Shown in pieces: positions 37,564 through 45,688 of a DNA stretch of 64,000 bases. How positions within the stretch are numbered: position 1 is the first letter of the stretch; every line of letters begins with the position of its first letter. The position numbers and the translations under genes were made by a program. This stretch comes from Micropruina glycogenica (GTDB lineage Bacteria; Actinomycetota; Actinomycetes; Propionibacteriales; Propionibacteriaceae), in NCBI RefSeq assembly GCF_900289045.1, contig NZ_LT985188.1, positions 1,736,001 to 1,800,000 on the forward strand, read 5' to 3'. A model generated the notes under the pieces. That model worked only from the letters and a program-made list of their open reading frames with translations, had not been told where the DNA came from and ran no database searches.

Positions 37564-38623
37564 ATGACTAGCCGGCGGCGGTCGGCGAAGCGGACCTTCG
37601 GCGAGATTTCGAAGTTGCCCAGCGGACGGTTCCGGGCCCGGTTCACTGGTCCCGACCTGAACCTGCACTTGGCACCCACCACCTTCGTGGCCCGGATCGA
37701 CGCCGAGGCATGGCTGGTCGCCCAGGAGCGGGGTGATGGCCAGCCGCAGTGACCGTCAGCCGTCCGAGATCTCGGTGGCGGAGGTGACCGCCTGGTACCG
37801 ATCGATGAACGCGACACCGACCCAGCAGGCCAACGCCTACGGGTTGCTGAAGTCGATCCTGAAGGACGCCGTCGAGGACGGCCTCATCGCCACCAATCCG
37901 TGCCGGGTGAAGGCCGGCGGGCAGAAGACCCGTGCCCGAGAGATCGAGGTGCTGAGCGTCGAGCAGCTGACCGCCTACCTGGCAGCAGTACCCGAGGCTC
38001 GGCGGGTGCCGCTGCTGCTGGCCGGCTGGTGCGGTCTGCGTTCCGGTGAGGTGCGGGCGTTGCGCGTGCGTGATCTCGACCTGGACGCCGGCGTGGTGCG
38101 GGTACGCCAAGGTGTCGTCCGGCTCGCGGGTCAGTTGCTAATCGGGCCGCCGAAGACCGCCGCCGGCGTCTGGGACGTGACCATTCCGCCGCACCTGGTG
38201 CCGTCGCTGCGCGAGTGGCAACGGCGGCAGCCCACACGCGGCAGGGACGCCCTGCTGTTCCCCGCCGGCGACGGCGTCTCACCGTTGAACGACAGCGTGC
38301 TGCGCGAGGCCCACGACAAGGGCAAGGCAGCCATCGGCATGCCCGGGCTGACCATTCACGGTCTGCGGCACACCAGCGCCACCCTGGCCGCCCAGCTCGG
38401 TGCGACCGTGGCCGAGCTGCAGGCCAGGATCGGGCACTCCACCCCCAACATGGCGATGCGCTACCAGCACGTCGCGGCCGATCGCGACGCCCAACTGGCG
38501 GCCCGCATGTCCCAGCTCGCGACCGGCAACGATTGGACGCCGCAATCGCCGCCGCGTGCACGGCGACCTCGGGAGTCCAGCAGGAAGCGTGAGCAGTCGG
38601 AACTGCCGGGAATGGACGACTAG
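37564..38623 (+). pseudogene. int: tyrosine site-specific integrase, internal deletion and frameshift
   Basis: A first fragment (ATG 37564 to stop 37752) encodes the N-terminal arm-binding region (RTFGEISKLPSGRFRARFTGP, then APTTFVARIDAEAWLVAQ). The rest, in another frame from about 37745 to 38623, encodes EISVAEVTAWYRSM and the full catalytic domain: CGLRSGEVRAL (Arg), HGLRHTSAT (His-x-x-Arg), RIGHSTPNMAMRYQH (His, Tyr). About 70-90 residues of the core-binding domain are missing between them. The catalytic part could still be translated from an ATG near 37733, but site recognition should be lost. Confidence 0.88.
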
Positions 38624-38654
38624 GCAGGCGCACCCGGCGGATCGGGGGTGGCGC

Positions 38655-38852
38655 TCAGCCGACCATCAGGCCCTGGATGACGGGCTTCATCATCCGGTCG
38701 ACGTCCTCGACCTTCAGCCGGATCGTCAGGCGCCCGGACACGAACGCCGGCAGCAGACCGGCGGCGATGCGGCGACGCAGGGTACGGGTGCTTAAACCCG
38801 TCCGTTGCGCCGCCTGAGCCAGGGACTCGTACTGCTGTGTGGTCACCGCCAT
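38655..38852 (-). CDS. helix-turn-helix protein, putative excisionase
   Basis: 65 residues with an AlpA/MerR-like HTH: YESLAQAAQRTGLSTRTLRRRIAAGLLPAF followed by a strand-rich end (TIRLKVEDVDRMM). Size, fold and place next to the integrase fit an excisionase/recombination directionality factor. Its start overlaps the upstream gene by 10 bp. Confidence 0.75.
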   Translation of the reverse strand: MAVTTQQYESLAQAAQRTGLSTRTLRRRIAAGLLPAFVSGRLTIRLKVEDVDRMMKPVIQGLMVG

Positions 38853-39409
38853 CTCCTTCCACCCGCCAATGCCTGGGATCGGCTACTGCGCCGCTGAAAC
38901 GCCTCCAGGACGCCGCCCAGGGGCTCGACCAGCTGCACCAGTTCGCGGTCGTAGATCGCACCCGCGGCCAGGGCGTGGCGAAACCTGCCCAGCATGTCCG
39001 CCCACTCCCCCACCGTCAGCCGCTTGGAGACCGAAGTCGGCTCCGCCTTGGGACCGACCGCCGCCCGGACAACACGCACGACGCGCGGCTCCACCCCGAC
39101 CATGCGATTGCCGCGCCGTTCGATGGACGCCTGCGTCCGGCACCGTGCCGAGCACCAGATCGGTCGCCGTCCCCGGCCTGCGTAGCGAACCGGCTCGCCG
39201 CATCTGGGACAGACGGACGACTCATCGCCCGGAGCAGTCGCAGCGCCGCCCTCGGCCAGGTCGGCGGTGCGAGTGCGCGGTCGGCGCGACGCCATCGACT
39301 CGATAACGCGCCGCCGCGCTGCCTGCCGAGCCGCCTGCCTCGTCACTGCCCCACCGCCTTCCGATTCGGTCGCCTCCTTACCGACCCGAGGCACCCCGGT
39401 TTCGGACAT
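38843..39409 (-). CDS. zinc-ribbon protein of unknown function
   Basis: With ATG 39409, 188 residues. An N-terminal Arg/Ala-rich part precedes CPRCGEPVRYAGRGRRPIWC then SARC, a four-cysteine ribbon, and a helical C-terminus (LTVGEWADMLGRFRHALAAGAI). Similar small proteins occur beside integrases of actinobacterial elements. The start is uncertain because the frame extends to 39517. Confidence 0.6.
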   Translation of the reverse strand: MSETGVPRVGKEATESEGGGAVTRQAARQAARRRVIESMASRRPRTRTADLAEGGAATAPGDESSVCPRCGEPVRYAGRGRRPIWCSARCRTQASIERRGNRMVGVEPRVVRVVRAAVGPKAEPTSVSKRLTVGEWADMLGRFRHALAAGAIYDRELVQLVEPLGGVLEAFQRRSSRSQALAGGRRWR

Positions 39410-39857
39410 ATTGAGTGATTGACCATGCGGGCTGGCTGGCTCAAGCCGTCGCCTCGACTCCGCAGCCTGATCCCGCACCACCCCACCCTCGAGCCCACCA
39501 AGACCGTCCGACCGCATTCCTCACCTCTGCGAGCCGAGCCACCCGAGCCCAGGTGACTTCGCTTCCCCGCGTCACCGGTTTGTCGTTCTCAAGAGCCACA
39601 CACCTTCTGCATTCACCTCGAACGTTTCGCTGACATGAAATGTCTTGGTCGCAGCACGCCAGGCCGGTACCAAGTCCATCGCGGCATCGCCGGGGACGCA
39701 CAGGAGACCGCGTTGTGCGCCGACCTAGACCGGCCGTGACCGTGGCACCACCGCGAGAATCCTGCACGCGGCACAAGGGGCCCGACCAGCGTCCAAGCGG
39801 ACCGCGGCAGATCCGACAAGGCCACTGCGGTAGCTGTTGCGGTACTACCATGGTGGC
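39410..39857. other. intergenic region with a cassette-type repeat
   Basis: No convincing gene on either strand. Contains a GCGGCAGA repeat core at 39804-39811 (context GACCGCGGCAGATCCGAC) and a short palindrome GACAT-GAA-ATGTC near 39633. The mazEF-like promoter should lie near 39800-39850. Confidence 0.6.
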
Positions 39858-40085
39858 ATGAGTCAAGTGAAGTTGAGTGTGAGCCTCTCGCCGAGCGAGG
39901 TCGAAACGCTGGACAAGTACGCCAGGGCGGCAGGTCTGAAGTCTCGGTCGGCGGCAATCCAGCAGGCGATCAAGTTGCTCGGAGATCCCGAGTTGGAGGA
40001 CGCCTATGCCGCGGCGTGGCAGGAGTGGGAGGACTCCGGGGAATCTGAGGCGTGGGCGGGCACCGTCGCTGACGGGCTTGGCTGA
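39858..40085 (+). CDS. ribbon-helix-helix antitoxin (MazE-like)
   Basis: 75 residues: VKLSVSLSPSEVETLDKYARAAGLKSRSAAIQQAIKLL is a ribbon-helix-helix DNA-binding domain, followed by an acidic, Trp-containing C-terminus (AWQEWEDSGESEAW) of the type that wraps a MazF toxin. Its stop overlaps the toxin start (TGATG). Confidence 0.88.
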   Translation: MSQVKLSVSLSPSEVETLDKYARAAGLKSRSAAIQQAIKLLGDPELEDAYAAAWQEWEDSGESEAWAGTVADGLG

Positions 40086-40432
40086 TGCTGCGAGGTGAGA
40101 TCCGCCTGACTGACCTGGACCCCGCCAGGGCCGCGGAGGCCGACACGCGACGGCCCGCGATCATCGTCAGCAACGACCGCGCCAACGCGACCGCTGCCAG
40201 GTTGGGCCGAGGGGTGGTCACGGTTGTGCCGATCACTAGCAACATCTCCCGCGTCTTCCCGTTCCAGGTATTGCTGCCCGCTGATGACGTCGGGATCCGG
40301 GTGGACTCCAAGGCTCAGGCCGAACAGGTCCGCTCGGTGTCGATCGAACGCATCGGCCCGGTGATCGGCCGCCTGCCCACGCACCTGATCAGCAAGCTCG
40401 ACGACGCCCTGCGGCTCCATCTCCAGCTCTGA
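40085..40432 (+). CDS. MazF/PemK-family mRNA interferase toxin
   Basis: 115 residues: LRGEIRLTDLDPARAAEADTRRPAIIVSND (conserved Arg and RPAIIVS), VTVVPITSN, and QAEQVRSVSIERIG. Endoribonuclease toxin paired with the preceding antitoxin. Probably stabilises the island. Confidence 0.92.
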   Translation: MLRGEIRLTDLDPARAAEADTRRPAIIVSNDRANATAARLGRGVVTVVPITSNISRVFPFQVLLPADDVGIRVDSKAQAEQVRSVSIERIGPVIGRLPTHLISKLDDALRLHLQL

Positions 40433-40454
40433 CACACACTCTGGGCGGTCAGGA

Positions 40455-40516
40455 GCGGTCGTATGCACTCGGGAACCGAAGCCGAAGGCCACCCTCACAA
40501 ACCCCGCGCGGCAGAT
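40455..40516 (+). repeat. cassette-type repeat R1
   Basis: GCGGTCGTATGCACTCGGGA then CCGAAGCCGAAGGCCACCCTC and GCGGCAGA (40508-40515). Diverged copy of the R2/R3 unit, between mazF and the next small gene. Confidence 0.75.
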
Positions 40517-40565
40517 CAGTGCGTTCTGGAAGGGGCTGTCAGCCCCAAGATGCAAGACTGGTCTA

Positions 40566-40922
40566 GTGAATCGAGCGGAGTCGCGGCCAACGCGCCCACG
40601 TTGGTTGTGGACCGCCGCAGGGTCAAAGCTCTTCGGTGTCGGCGGCATCGAATACAGCCTCGTGAGCACCCTCACGCGAGGCGAGGTCGAGCGACTACTT
40701 ACCCTCGGCGAACTCGACGCAGTCCAGGTCGAATGCGGGGCTGGGATTACCGAGTGGGCAGGTCCATCCGAAGCGCGTCGCCTGTGGTTGGGCGTCGAGC
40801 AAGACCTGCAGGACGTCGAAGGGAGGCGGCCGCCACCCGGAGCGAGAGGGATGCTTCAATACGAAGCTCAACTATGGAGGTCGGCCGACGGCCACCACGT
40901 CATCGTTTTCGAGAACGAATAG
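40566..40922 (+). CDS. hypothetical protein, cassette gene
   Basis: GTG start, 118 residues, soluble: YSLVSTLTRGEVERLLTLGELDAVQVECGAGITEWAG in the middle, WLGVEQDLQ, and a C-terminal EAQLWRSADGHHVIVFENE. No family recognised. It fits exactly between repeats R1 and R2 with little spare sequence. Confidence 0.65.
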   Translation: MNRAESRPTRPRWLWTAAGSKLFGVGGIEYSLVSTLTRGEVERLLTLGELDAVQVECGAGITEWAGPSEARRLWLGVEQDLQDVEGRRPPPGARGMLQYEAQLWRSADGHHVIVFENE

Positions 40923-40941
40923 CCGAGAGCCGCTCGAGCGA

Positions 40942-41018
40942 TCGGAGGCAGAAGAGGGCGGTCGTGCTCGGGAGGCCGAAGCCGAAGGCTACCCTCGCAC
41001 ACCGCGGCAGAAGCGGAT
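40942..41018 (+). repeat. cassette-type repeat R2
   Basis: GAGGCAGAAGAGGGCGGTCG...CTCGGGAG...CCGAAGCCGAAGGCTACCC...CACACCGCGGCAGAAGCGGATG. About 76 bp; nearly identical to R3 at 44257. Confidence 0.85.
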
Positions 41019-41023
41019 GGGTG

Positions 41024-41362
41024 CTAGCGGCCCAACTCGGCGCGAAGAGCCGCCGGCCAGAACGTGAGGAACGAGACCGGTTCGTTCGGCCCGGAGCCGT
41101 AGCCCTCAACAAAGGAGACCTTTACGGCATTCGTCACGTACTCGTCGCCCTCAGCCAGGCATCGATCGACGAAGAGCAGCGTTCGGAGAGCCTCATCCGT
41201 CCTGGCGCTCTCGAAAGCCGTGACTCCGAATCTCAGCAGGTCGGCCATCAGGAGGTGGAGAAGCAGCTCGCCCCGTTGATCGTCCAGATGCTCACGAACC
41301 ACCTCGTTACCCTCTGGCAGGGCTGACAGAAGGTCGTCAACGAAAGTCGCGGCAGTTATCAC
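41024..41362 (-). CDS. DUF7674-like protein, cassette gene
   Basis: 112 residues: EVVREHLDDQRGELLLHLLMADLLRFGV, then LLFVDRCLAEGDEYVTNAVKVSFVEGYG. The pattern (acidic helix, L-H-L-x-x-A-D, repeated helix, VSFVE) resembles DUF7674/immunity-type all-helical proteins. Read opposite to its neighbours; its stop lies 6 bp from R2 and its start 38 bp from repeat R8. Inference: a small antitoxin- or immunity-like cassette gene. Confidence 0.7.
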   Translation of the reverse strand: MITAATFVDDLLSALPEGNEVVREHLDDQRGELLLHLLMADLLRFGVTAFESARTDEALRTLLFVDRCLAEGDEYVTNAVKVSFVEGYGSGPNEPVSFLTFWPAALRAELGR

Positions 41363-41390
41363 AAAAACGATCCTCCCACCAAGAACGAGG

Positions 41391-41412
41391 AGAGCGGACG
41401 GCGGCAGATCCG
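41391..41412 (+). repeat. cassette-type repeat core R8
   Basis: GAGCGGACGGCGGCAGATCC at 41391-41410; only the GCGGCAGAT part of the unit (41401-41409) is kept, in the same context as 39804. Confidence 0.55.
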
Positions 41413-41486
41413 GACGTTCACACTGAAGCGATCGGCTCGGTTTCCCGGTTGGTGGGGGAGCCGGTCACCGGGGTGATGGTGGGCTG

Positions 41487-42434
41487 CTACGGGATCGACT
41501 TCTCGATCCGGTCGGCGCCGAGGGTCTTGATGATGTCGTCGGGGAGGCTCTTGACGATCCGCCGCTCGGTGTAGATGCAGGTGTAGTAGGGCTGCCCGTT
41601 TTGGGTCCCGAGTTCGGCAACAAGCTGGGTGGTGGCCGGGTCGAGGTAGATGGCGTTGACGACCCCTGGCCGGTGCTGCTCGTCGACCAAGGCGACCTTG
41701 GTGGCGGGGCGTCCCTTTGGGTCGGTCGTATTTTCGGTGACGGTCACTCCGGGCACGCGTGCGAGCATCCGGATCGAGGCGGCTCGGGTCGCGGCAGGGG
41801 TCGGGGTGAAGATGAGGGTTTCCTTCACGGCTTCGAACAGTGCTTCCTCGACCGAGGATGAGCCCGTCACCCTGGCCCGTAGGTAGGTCTCCATCACGGC
41901 TGGATCGGCCGTGACCGCGTTGAGGTCATAGTTCCTGGGTGCGGGGCTGAAGATGTAGTAGGCGGGTTCGTCGCCGGTTTGGTGGGCCCACGCCCATCCG
42001 TCGGCGGCGGTCCAGGTGCTGCGGGTGGTGGCGTAGGCGTCGGGGCCGTTGTCGGACTCGGCGATGCCCGCGTCCTCGTACACGGTCAGCTCGTAGGACC
42101 CGTTGGGGATCACTGGGGTGGCAGGGACAGCGGCGGCGAGCCGGTCGAGTGCTTGGGCGGCCTGCGGGCTACCGGGATTTCCGATGGGCGCCAGCACCTG
42201 GGCGAACAGCCCGACAGCAGCGAGCAGCGCCGCGGCGGCGGCGACTAGACCCCACCGGGTGGCGCGCGGCGGACGGGCGGGGGCGGCGGGCTGGTTGACG
42301 TGGGGGGTGGCGAGCACGCGGCGCAGGACCTGCTCGCGGCGGCCGACGTACCAGGCGTTGTCGATGGCGTCGGTCTCGGGACGGGAGGCGACCACGGCGT
42401 CCATGGCCTGGTCGTCAGAGATGTGGAGAGTCAT
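41487..42434 (-). CDS. CU044_5270-family protein (putative anti-sigma/sensor partner)
   Basis: 315 residues: cytoplasmic N-terminus (about 1-60), one membrane helix (about 62-85, GLVAAAAALLAAVGLFAQVL), and an extracytoplasmic domain with YFIFSPAPRNYDLN-like and PKGRPATKVALVDEQHRPGV segments. Such proteins are encoded right after ECF sigma factors in actinobacteria. Starts 1 bp after the sigma stop. Confidence 0.85.
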   Translation of the reverse strand: MTLHISDDQAMDAVVASRPETDAIDNAWYVGRREQVLRRVLATPHVNQPAAPARPPRATRWGLVAAAAALLAAVGLFAQVLAPIGNPGSPQAAQALDRLAAAVPATPVIPNGSYELTVYEDAGIAESDNGPDAYATTRSTWTAADGWAWAHQTGDEPAYYIFSPAPRNYDLNAVTADPAVMETYLRARVTGSSSVEEALFEAVKETLIFTPTPAATRAASIRMLARVPGVTVTENTTDPKGRPATKVALVDEQHRPGVVNAIYLDPATTQLVAELGTQNGQPYYTCIYTERRIVKSLPDDIIKTLGADRIEKSIP

Positions 42435-42435
42435 G

Positions 42436-42981
42436 TCAGTTCACTTCCGGGACGAGACGAAGAAGGGGGGAACGGGCGTCGAGGGATGCATTCAGGCGGC
42501 CGGCGAGGCGACGCCGGGCGCGGCTCAGCCGGGTACGTGCCGCCGCAACCGAGCAGCCAAGGACGGCGGCGATGCCGGAGGAGTCCAGACCGTCCCACCC
42601 AGCCAGCAGCAACACCTCCTGGTCGTCGGCGCTGAGCTGGCTGATCGCGCGGAGCAGGTCGGTTCGCTCGACGGCTAGGCCTGCAGGGTCAGCTGCAGCG
42701 AGGTCGTTGATATCGGCCCACTTTGCGGCCAGCTGTTGGCGCCTGCCGCGGGCCCGCCATGAGTTCGCCAGCACGTTGCGGGCGGTCCCGATCAGCCACG
42801 GCACCGCGTCGGCAGGCAACTCGGCCAGCCGGGTCCACGCGACCAGGTACACCTCCGCGATAACGTCATCGCAGTCATCATCGGAGCAGTAGCGGCGCAC
42901 ATAGGCATAAACCCGGGGACTGGTGCGCTGGTACCAGGCCCGGAACTCAGCCTCATCCGCCACCGCGTTGTCGGTATCCAT
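42436..42981 (-). CDS. ECF-type RNA polymerase sigma factor
   Basis: 181 residues. Region 2: FRAWYQRTSPRVYAYVRRYC and DDVIAEVYLVAWTRLAELP; region 4: LSADDQEVLLLAGWDGLDSSGIAAVLGCSVAAARTRLSRARRRL. It directs transcription under control of the membrane partner encoded downstream. Probably part of the island's larger segment between R4 and R8. Confidence 0.92.
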   Translation of the reverse strand: MDTDNAVADEAEFRAWYQRTSPRVYAYVRRYCSDDDCDDVIAEVYLVAWTRLAELPADAVPWLIGTARNVLANSWRARGRRQQLAAKWADINDLAAADPAGLAVERTDLLRAISQLSADDQEVLLLAGWDGLDSSGIAAVLGCSVAAARTRLSRARRRLAGRLNASLDARSPLLRLVPEVN

Positions 42982-43478
42982 GCCCCAGTAGTGTCCGCTC
43001 GTGCCCGATCATGACATCCAGACCTGATCCCGACGCTACCGCTACCCAGAACCACCGGCACGCCGCCGCGAAACCAGCGCAGCGTCCGGCGGTCCGCGCC
43101 CCGGCGGTCCACGCAGCGACGCCAGATCCAGCGTCCAGCCAATCAACGGGGACTCCGCCCATCCTCACCCCGGCGGGATGCCGCCCCTGATGCGGCAGAT
43201 GAGGTCGCGGCCGGGCAGCCGGGAGGCTACCGTCCGCGGCGCGGCATGTGCGCGCGTCTCGAGGGCCGTCAGTTCGATGGTCTCGATCGCGACGGCGGGG
43301 CCGGCTACCTGGCGGAGTGCGGCTCAGAATCGCCATCCCTGTACCTGCATTAGGGCCCGGCGTTGATCGAAGTCGCCGGGCCGTGTCTGCCGTGAAAGCC
43401 CGCCTCGGCAACGTGCGGCTCGTACGGCTCTCGGCCAGCCGTCCCGAACTCGTCCCGAGTGGGGTGCACCATCGATCC
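42982..43478. repeat. intergenic region containing cassette-type repeat R4
   Basis: No convincing gene. R4 (about 43188-43245) reads GCGGCAGATGAGGTCGCGG...GGGAGGCTACCGTCCGCGGCGCGGCA and matches R5 at 44738 in the order of blocks. The remaining sequence has only low-complexity Arg/Pro-rich frames. Confidence 0.7.
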
Positions 43479-44231
43479 ATGGCCAATGGCAGGGTACGAT
43501 GCCTGTTCTGCTACGAAGATAGCGGAGACAACCTGGTTGCGAGCAGCGAGCACTTGCTCAGCCGACCGGTCGCAGCCGCCTTCGGGATTGATCGCAGGTC
43601 CTCCGTCGCGCGAGTGGATGGCGATGTGGAGGAGATCAGGTGGATGCAACTGAACGGAATCAAGCGTCGATGTGTCTGCACGAGATGCAACAACGGTTGG
43701 ATGAATCGCCTTGAGCACAGCATGGCCGGAATCGCCACTTGGATCTCGGGCCCGATCGGCGAGCCAATCGGAGCCGCGAGAGCGCTTGATCTCCGCAATT
43801 GGGCACTCAAGACCCACATGCTTCTCTGCTTCATTGAGGGAAACGCGGGCCGCTTCGGGGAGGACACCTTCACCGGCGAGTACGTGGTTCCTCCGGTCAC
43901 GCCGGCAAAAGCTCTGTACAAGGGCGATCACAACGCGCTCGCACACTGCGTTGTCGGAGTAACGCGATCAACCTCGAGAACGGATTTCGCTTGGTCCTTC
44001 GGTACTCCGTCGGTCACGGCGCCTGGCGGCGTCAAAGGACATCCAAGGTTCGCACCGGTATCGATCGTGACCGTGGGTAGCCTCCAGCTCTGGGTTGTCG
44101 TCCCACTCCTGCCAGCACGGGTCACCATGCCGGCAGGAGTTCAAGTCTGCCGAGCCGGACTACGTCCTGATGAACTCGCCCGCACTGGCCATCCAATGAA
44201 CCTAGGGCTCGTACGCGTGGACTTCGAGTAG
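43479..44231 (+). CDS. HNH-like zinc-finger protein (putative endonuclease), cassette gene
   Basis: ATG 43479 gives 250 residues. N-terminal CLFC, then SSEHLLSRPVAAAF, then CTRCNNGWMNRLE: the C-x2-C / E-H / C-x2-C-N-N-G-W pattern of HNH-type domains annotated in small mobile genes. The remainder is an unrecognised beta-rich domain with HMLLCFIEGNAGRF. Endonuclease activity is inferred from motif only. Confidence 0.7.
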   Translation: MANGRVRCLFCYEDSGDNLVASSEHLLSRPVAAAFGIDRRSSVARVDGDVEEIRWMQLNGIKRRCVCTRCNNGWMNRLEHSMAGIATWISGPIGEPIGAARALDLRNWALKTHMLLCFIEGNAGRFGEDTFTGEYVVPPVTPAKALYKGDHNALAHCVVGVTRSTSRTDFAWSFGTPSVTAPGGVKGHPRFAPVSIVTVGSLQLWVVVPLLPARVTMPAGVQVCRAGLRPDELARTGHPMNLGLVRVDFE

Positions 44232-44256
44232 AGCGACGCCGGCATTAGTCACGGTG

Positions 44257-44330
44257 CGCGGCAGAAGAAGGCGGTCGTGCTCGGGAGTCCGAAGCCGAAG
44301 GCTACCCTCACACACCGCGGCAGATGCGGA
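44257..44330 (+). repeat. cassette-type repeat R3
   Basis: GCGGCAGAAGAAGGCGGTCG...CTCGGGAG...CCGAAGCCGAAGGCTACCC...CACACCGCGGCAGATGCGGATG; near-identical to R2 over about 70 bp. Confidence 0.85.
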
Positions 44331-44372
44331 TGGTTTACGCTCCGGTCGACCAGCATTGAGTACCTTCTTGGA

Positions 44373-44687
44373 GTGCGCACGTTTCATGTCACGTCCAGCC
44401 TCAATCGCGAGTCGATCACGAGGGCTGGCCTGGACTGGAACCTCATGGCGGCCAGCCCTGGCATCGCTGGCAGCCTCGGCCCGGAGGTGGCCGGAGTCTT
44501 CTTGTGCCGAGACCAGTTCGAGGTTGATTGGTTCGTCCGGATGAACAACACCGGCGGTCCGGTCGACGTATGGTCGGTGGACGAGGTCGACGCCGAGTCG
44601 CTCATCGACAACGGCAGCGGATTCCACTACGTGAACGAGCCAATCCCACCCGACCGACTGAGCCTGGTGCATCGCGACCTCAGATAG
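44373..44687 (+). CDS. ADP-ribosyltransferase/DarT-like small protein, cassette gene
   Basis: GTG start, 104 residues: RTFHVTSSLNRESITRAGLDW resembles the opening of DarT/Tpt1-type folds (Y/F-H-x-T-S...SI...GL), followed by GVFLCRDQFEVDWFVRMNN, VDVWSVDEVDAESLIDNGSG and a closing PPDRLSLVHRDL. Short homologues of this type occur in actinobacterial mobile regions. Activity not demonstrated. Lies between R3 and R5. Confidence 0.6.
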   Translation: MRTFHVTSSLNRESITRAGLDWNLMAASPGIAGSLGPEVAGVFLCRDQFEVDWFVRMNNTGGPVDVWSVDEVDAESLIDNGSGFHYVNEPIPPDRLSLVHRDLR

Positions 44688-45504
44688 ACGTCGGCTGCTC
44701 CTCGGCGTGCACGGGCACATGCCCAAGCAGACTCCGCGCGGCAGATGAGGTCGTGGGCGGCAGCTGTGAGGCTACCGTCCGCGGCGCGGCAGTTGAGGGC
44801 GCGAGGTGGTGGCTGTTAGTTCGCTGCGCTCTCCGGCGGGCCTTCCGTGCATCCCTCATGGGGCGCTTCTGCTCAGGCTGCACGTACAGGACCAACACAG
44901 CTTCTTCGATCAGCTTGGCCACATCCTCCACCTCCTCGGCCGAGCATGTGATCCCCGCGTGGATGCTGTCATTGCCTAGCATTCGCGCCTCATGAAGGTC
45001 CTGCACTAACTCATCGGACAGCTTGCCCTTGAGGCTCTCGATCTTGTCGAAGAGGGTGTCCCCGCTCGCCTTCTGGTCCTTGGTTAGCTCCTCAACCGTT
45101 GCCCGGTACATCACGCCCGCTGCCCGGAAGGCCTTCGACTTCTCACAGGTGCTCGCTTCGGCAAATAGGCTCCGCGCGGCAGCCGGGGCAGACTCGTGCA
45201 GCGTCCTCGGAGACTCATGCGGCGAGACCATGGTGCGCCACGTCTTCACCTCCTCTTCCCCGCCCGCCTCCGCCGCTGGGAGTGGCACCGCAGTCTCGAG
45301 AAGAACCACGGACTTTCTACAGTGCAGACATTCCATGATCACCACCCCAGTGCGCACATGCTCATCAGGTGGGTCTTGGTCCAGAATCCGGCTCGAGCTT
45401 GGCGACCGGAAGCGCGGCGTCGCGTACTTGATTGAATGGACGACGCGGAATGAACTGTCCCGCTTGTGCCAGGGGCAGAAGCCCGTCCCGTCTTCGAACA
45501 GCAT
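44680..45504 (-). CDS. DUF4145-like protein reading through a cassette repeat
   Basis: 274 residues. Cys/His residues (FCPWHKRD, CLHCRKS) suggest an N-terminal zinc-binding region. Residues about 125-205 form the DUF4145 helical domain: KSKAFRAAGVMYRATVEELTK, LHEARMLGNDSIHAG and LIEEAVLVLYV. The last 60 residues are encoded by repeat R5 and the 3' end of the opposite gene (8-bp overlap), so the natural stop was probably lost. DUF4145 occurs with restriction and defence genes; role here unknown. Confidence 0.72.
   Translation of the reverse strand: MLFEDGTGFCPWHKRDSSFRVVHSIKYATPRFRSPSSSRILDQDPPDEHVRTGVVIMECLHCRKSVVLLETAVPLPAAEAGGEEEVKTWRTMVSPHESPRTLHESAPAAARSLFAEASTCEKSKAFRAAGVMYRATVEELTKDQKASGDTLFDKIESLKGKLSDELVQDLHEARMLGNDSIHAGITCSAEEVEDVAKLIEEAVLVLYVQPEQKRPMRDARKARRRAQRTNSHHLAPSTAAPRTVASQLPPTTSSAARSLLGHVPVHAEEQPTSI
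44737..44800 (+). repeat. cassette-type repeat R5
   Basis: GCGGCAGATGAGGTCGTGGG...GAGGCTACCGTCCGCGGCGCGGCAG. Same block order as R4. It is translated on the minus strand as the tail of the DUF4145-like protein. Confidence 0.8.
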
Positions 45505-45688
45505 GCCCGTGACTCTAGTTGTGAGCGGCTACACAGCCGACAACCGTTCCGCGACACTGGCCGAGATTGCCAACCCAGGGCACCAGCGCCCTGCGGCATC
45601 CTGCCCCCCAGCTCTCGCGCGAGGGTCACTAACCAGCCCGACGGCCTCACGCACGACTCTCGGCAAAATCGACCGCGCAGGATGCGGC
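45505..45688. other. intergenic region between divergent cassette genes
   Basis: No gene. A GCGGCAT fragment lies near 45595 and another just before the next start (45685), possibly eroded repeat cores. Confidence 0.4.

Noticed and set aside
39441-39866. 141-codon minus-strand frame before the antitoxin gene
   Set aside because: Composition unlike neighbouring real genes and overlaps the putative mazEF-like promoter; a competing frame of equal quality exists on the same strand.
42953-43486. 177-codon minus-strand frame upstream of the sigma factor
   Set aside because: Arg/Pro/Gly-rich, covers repeat R4, no start context and no domain; treated as intergenic.
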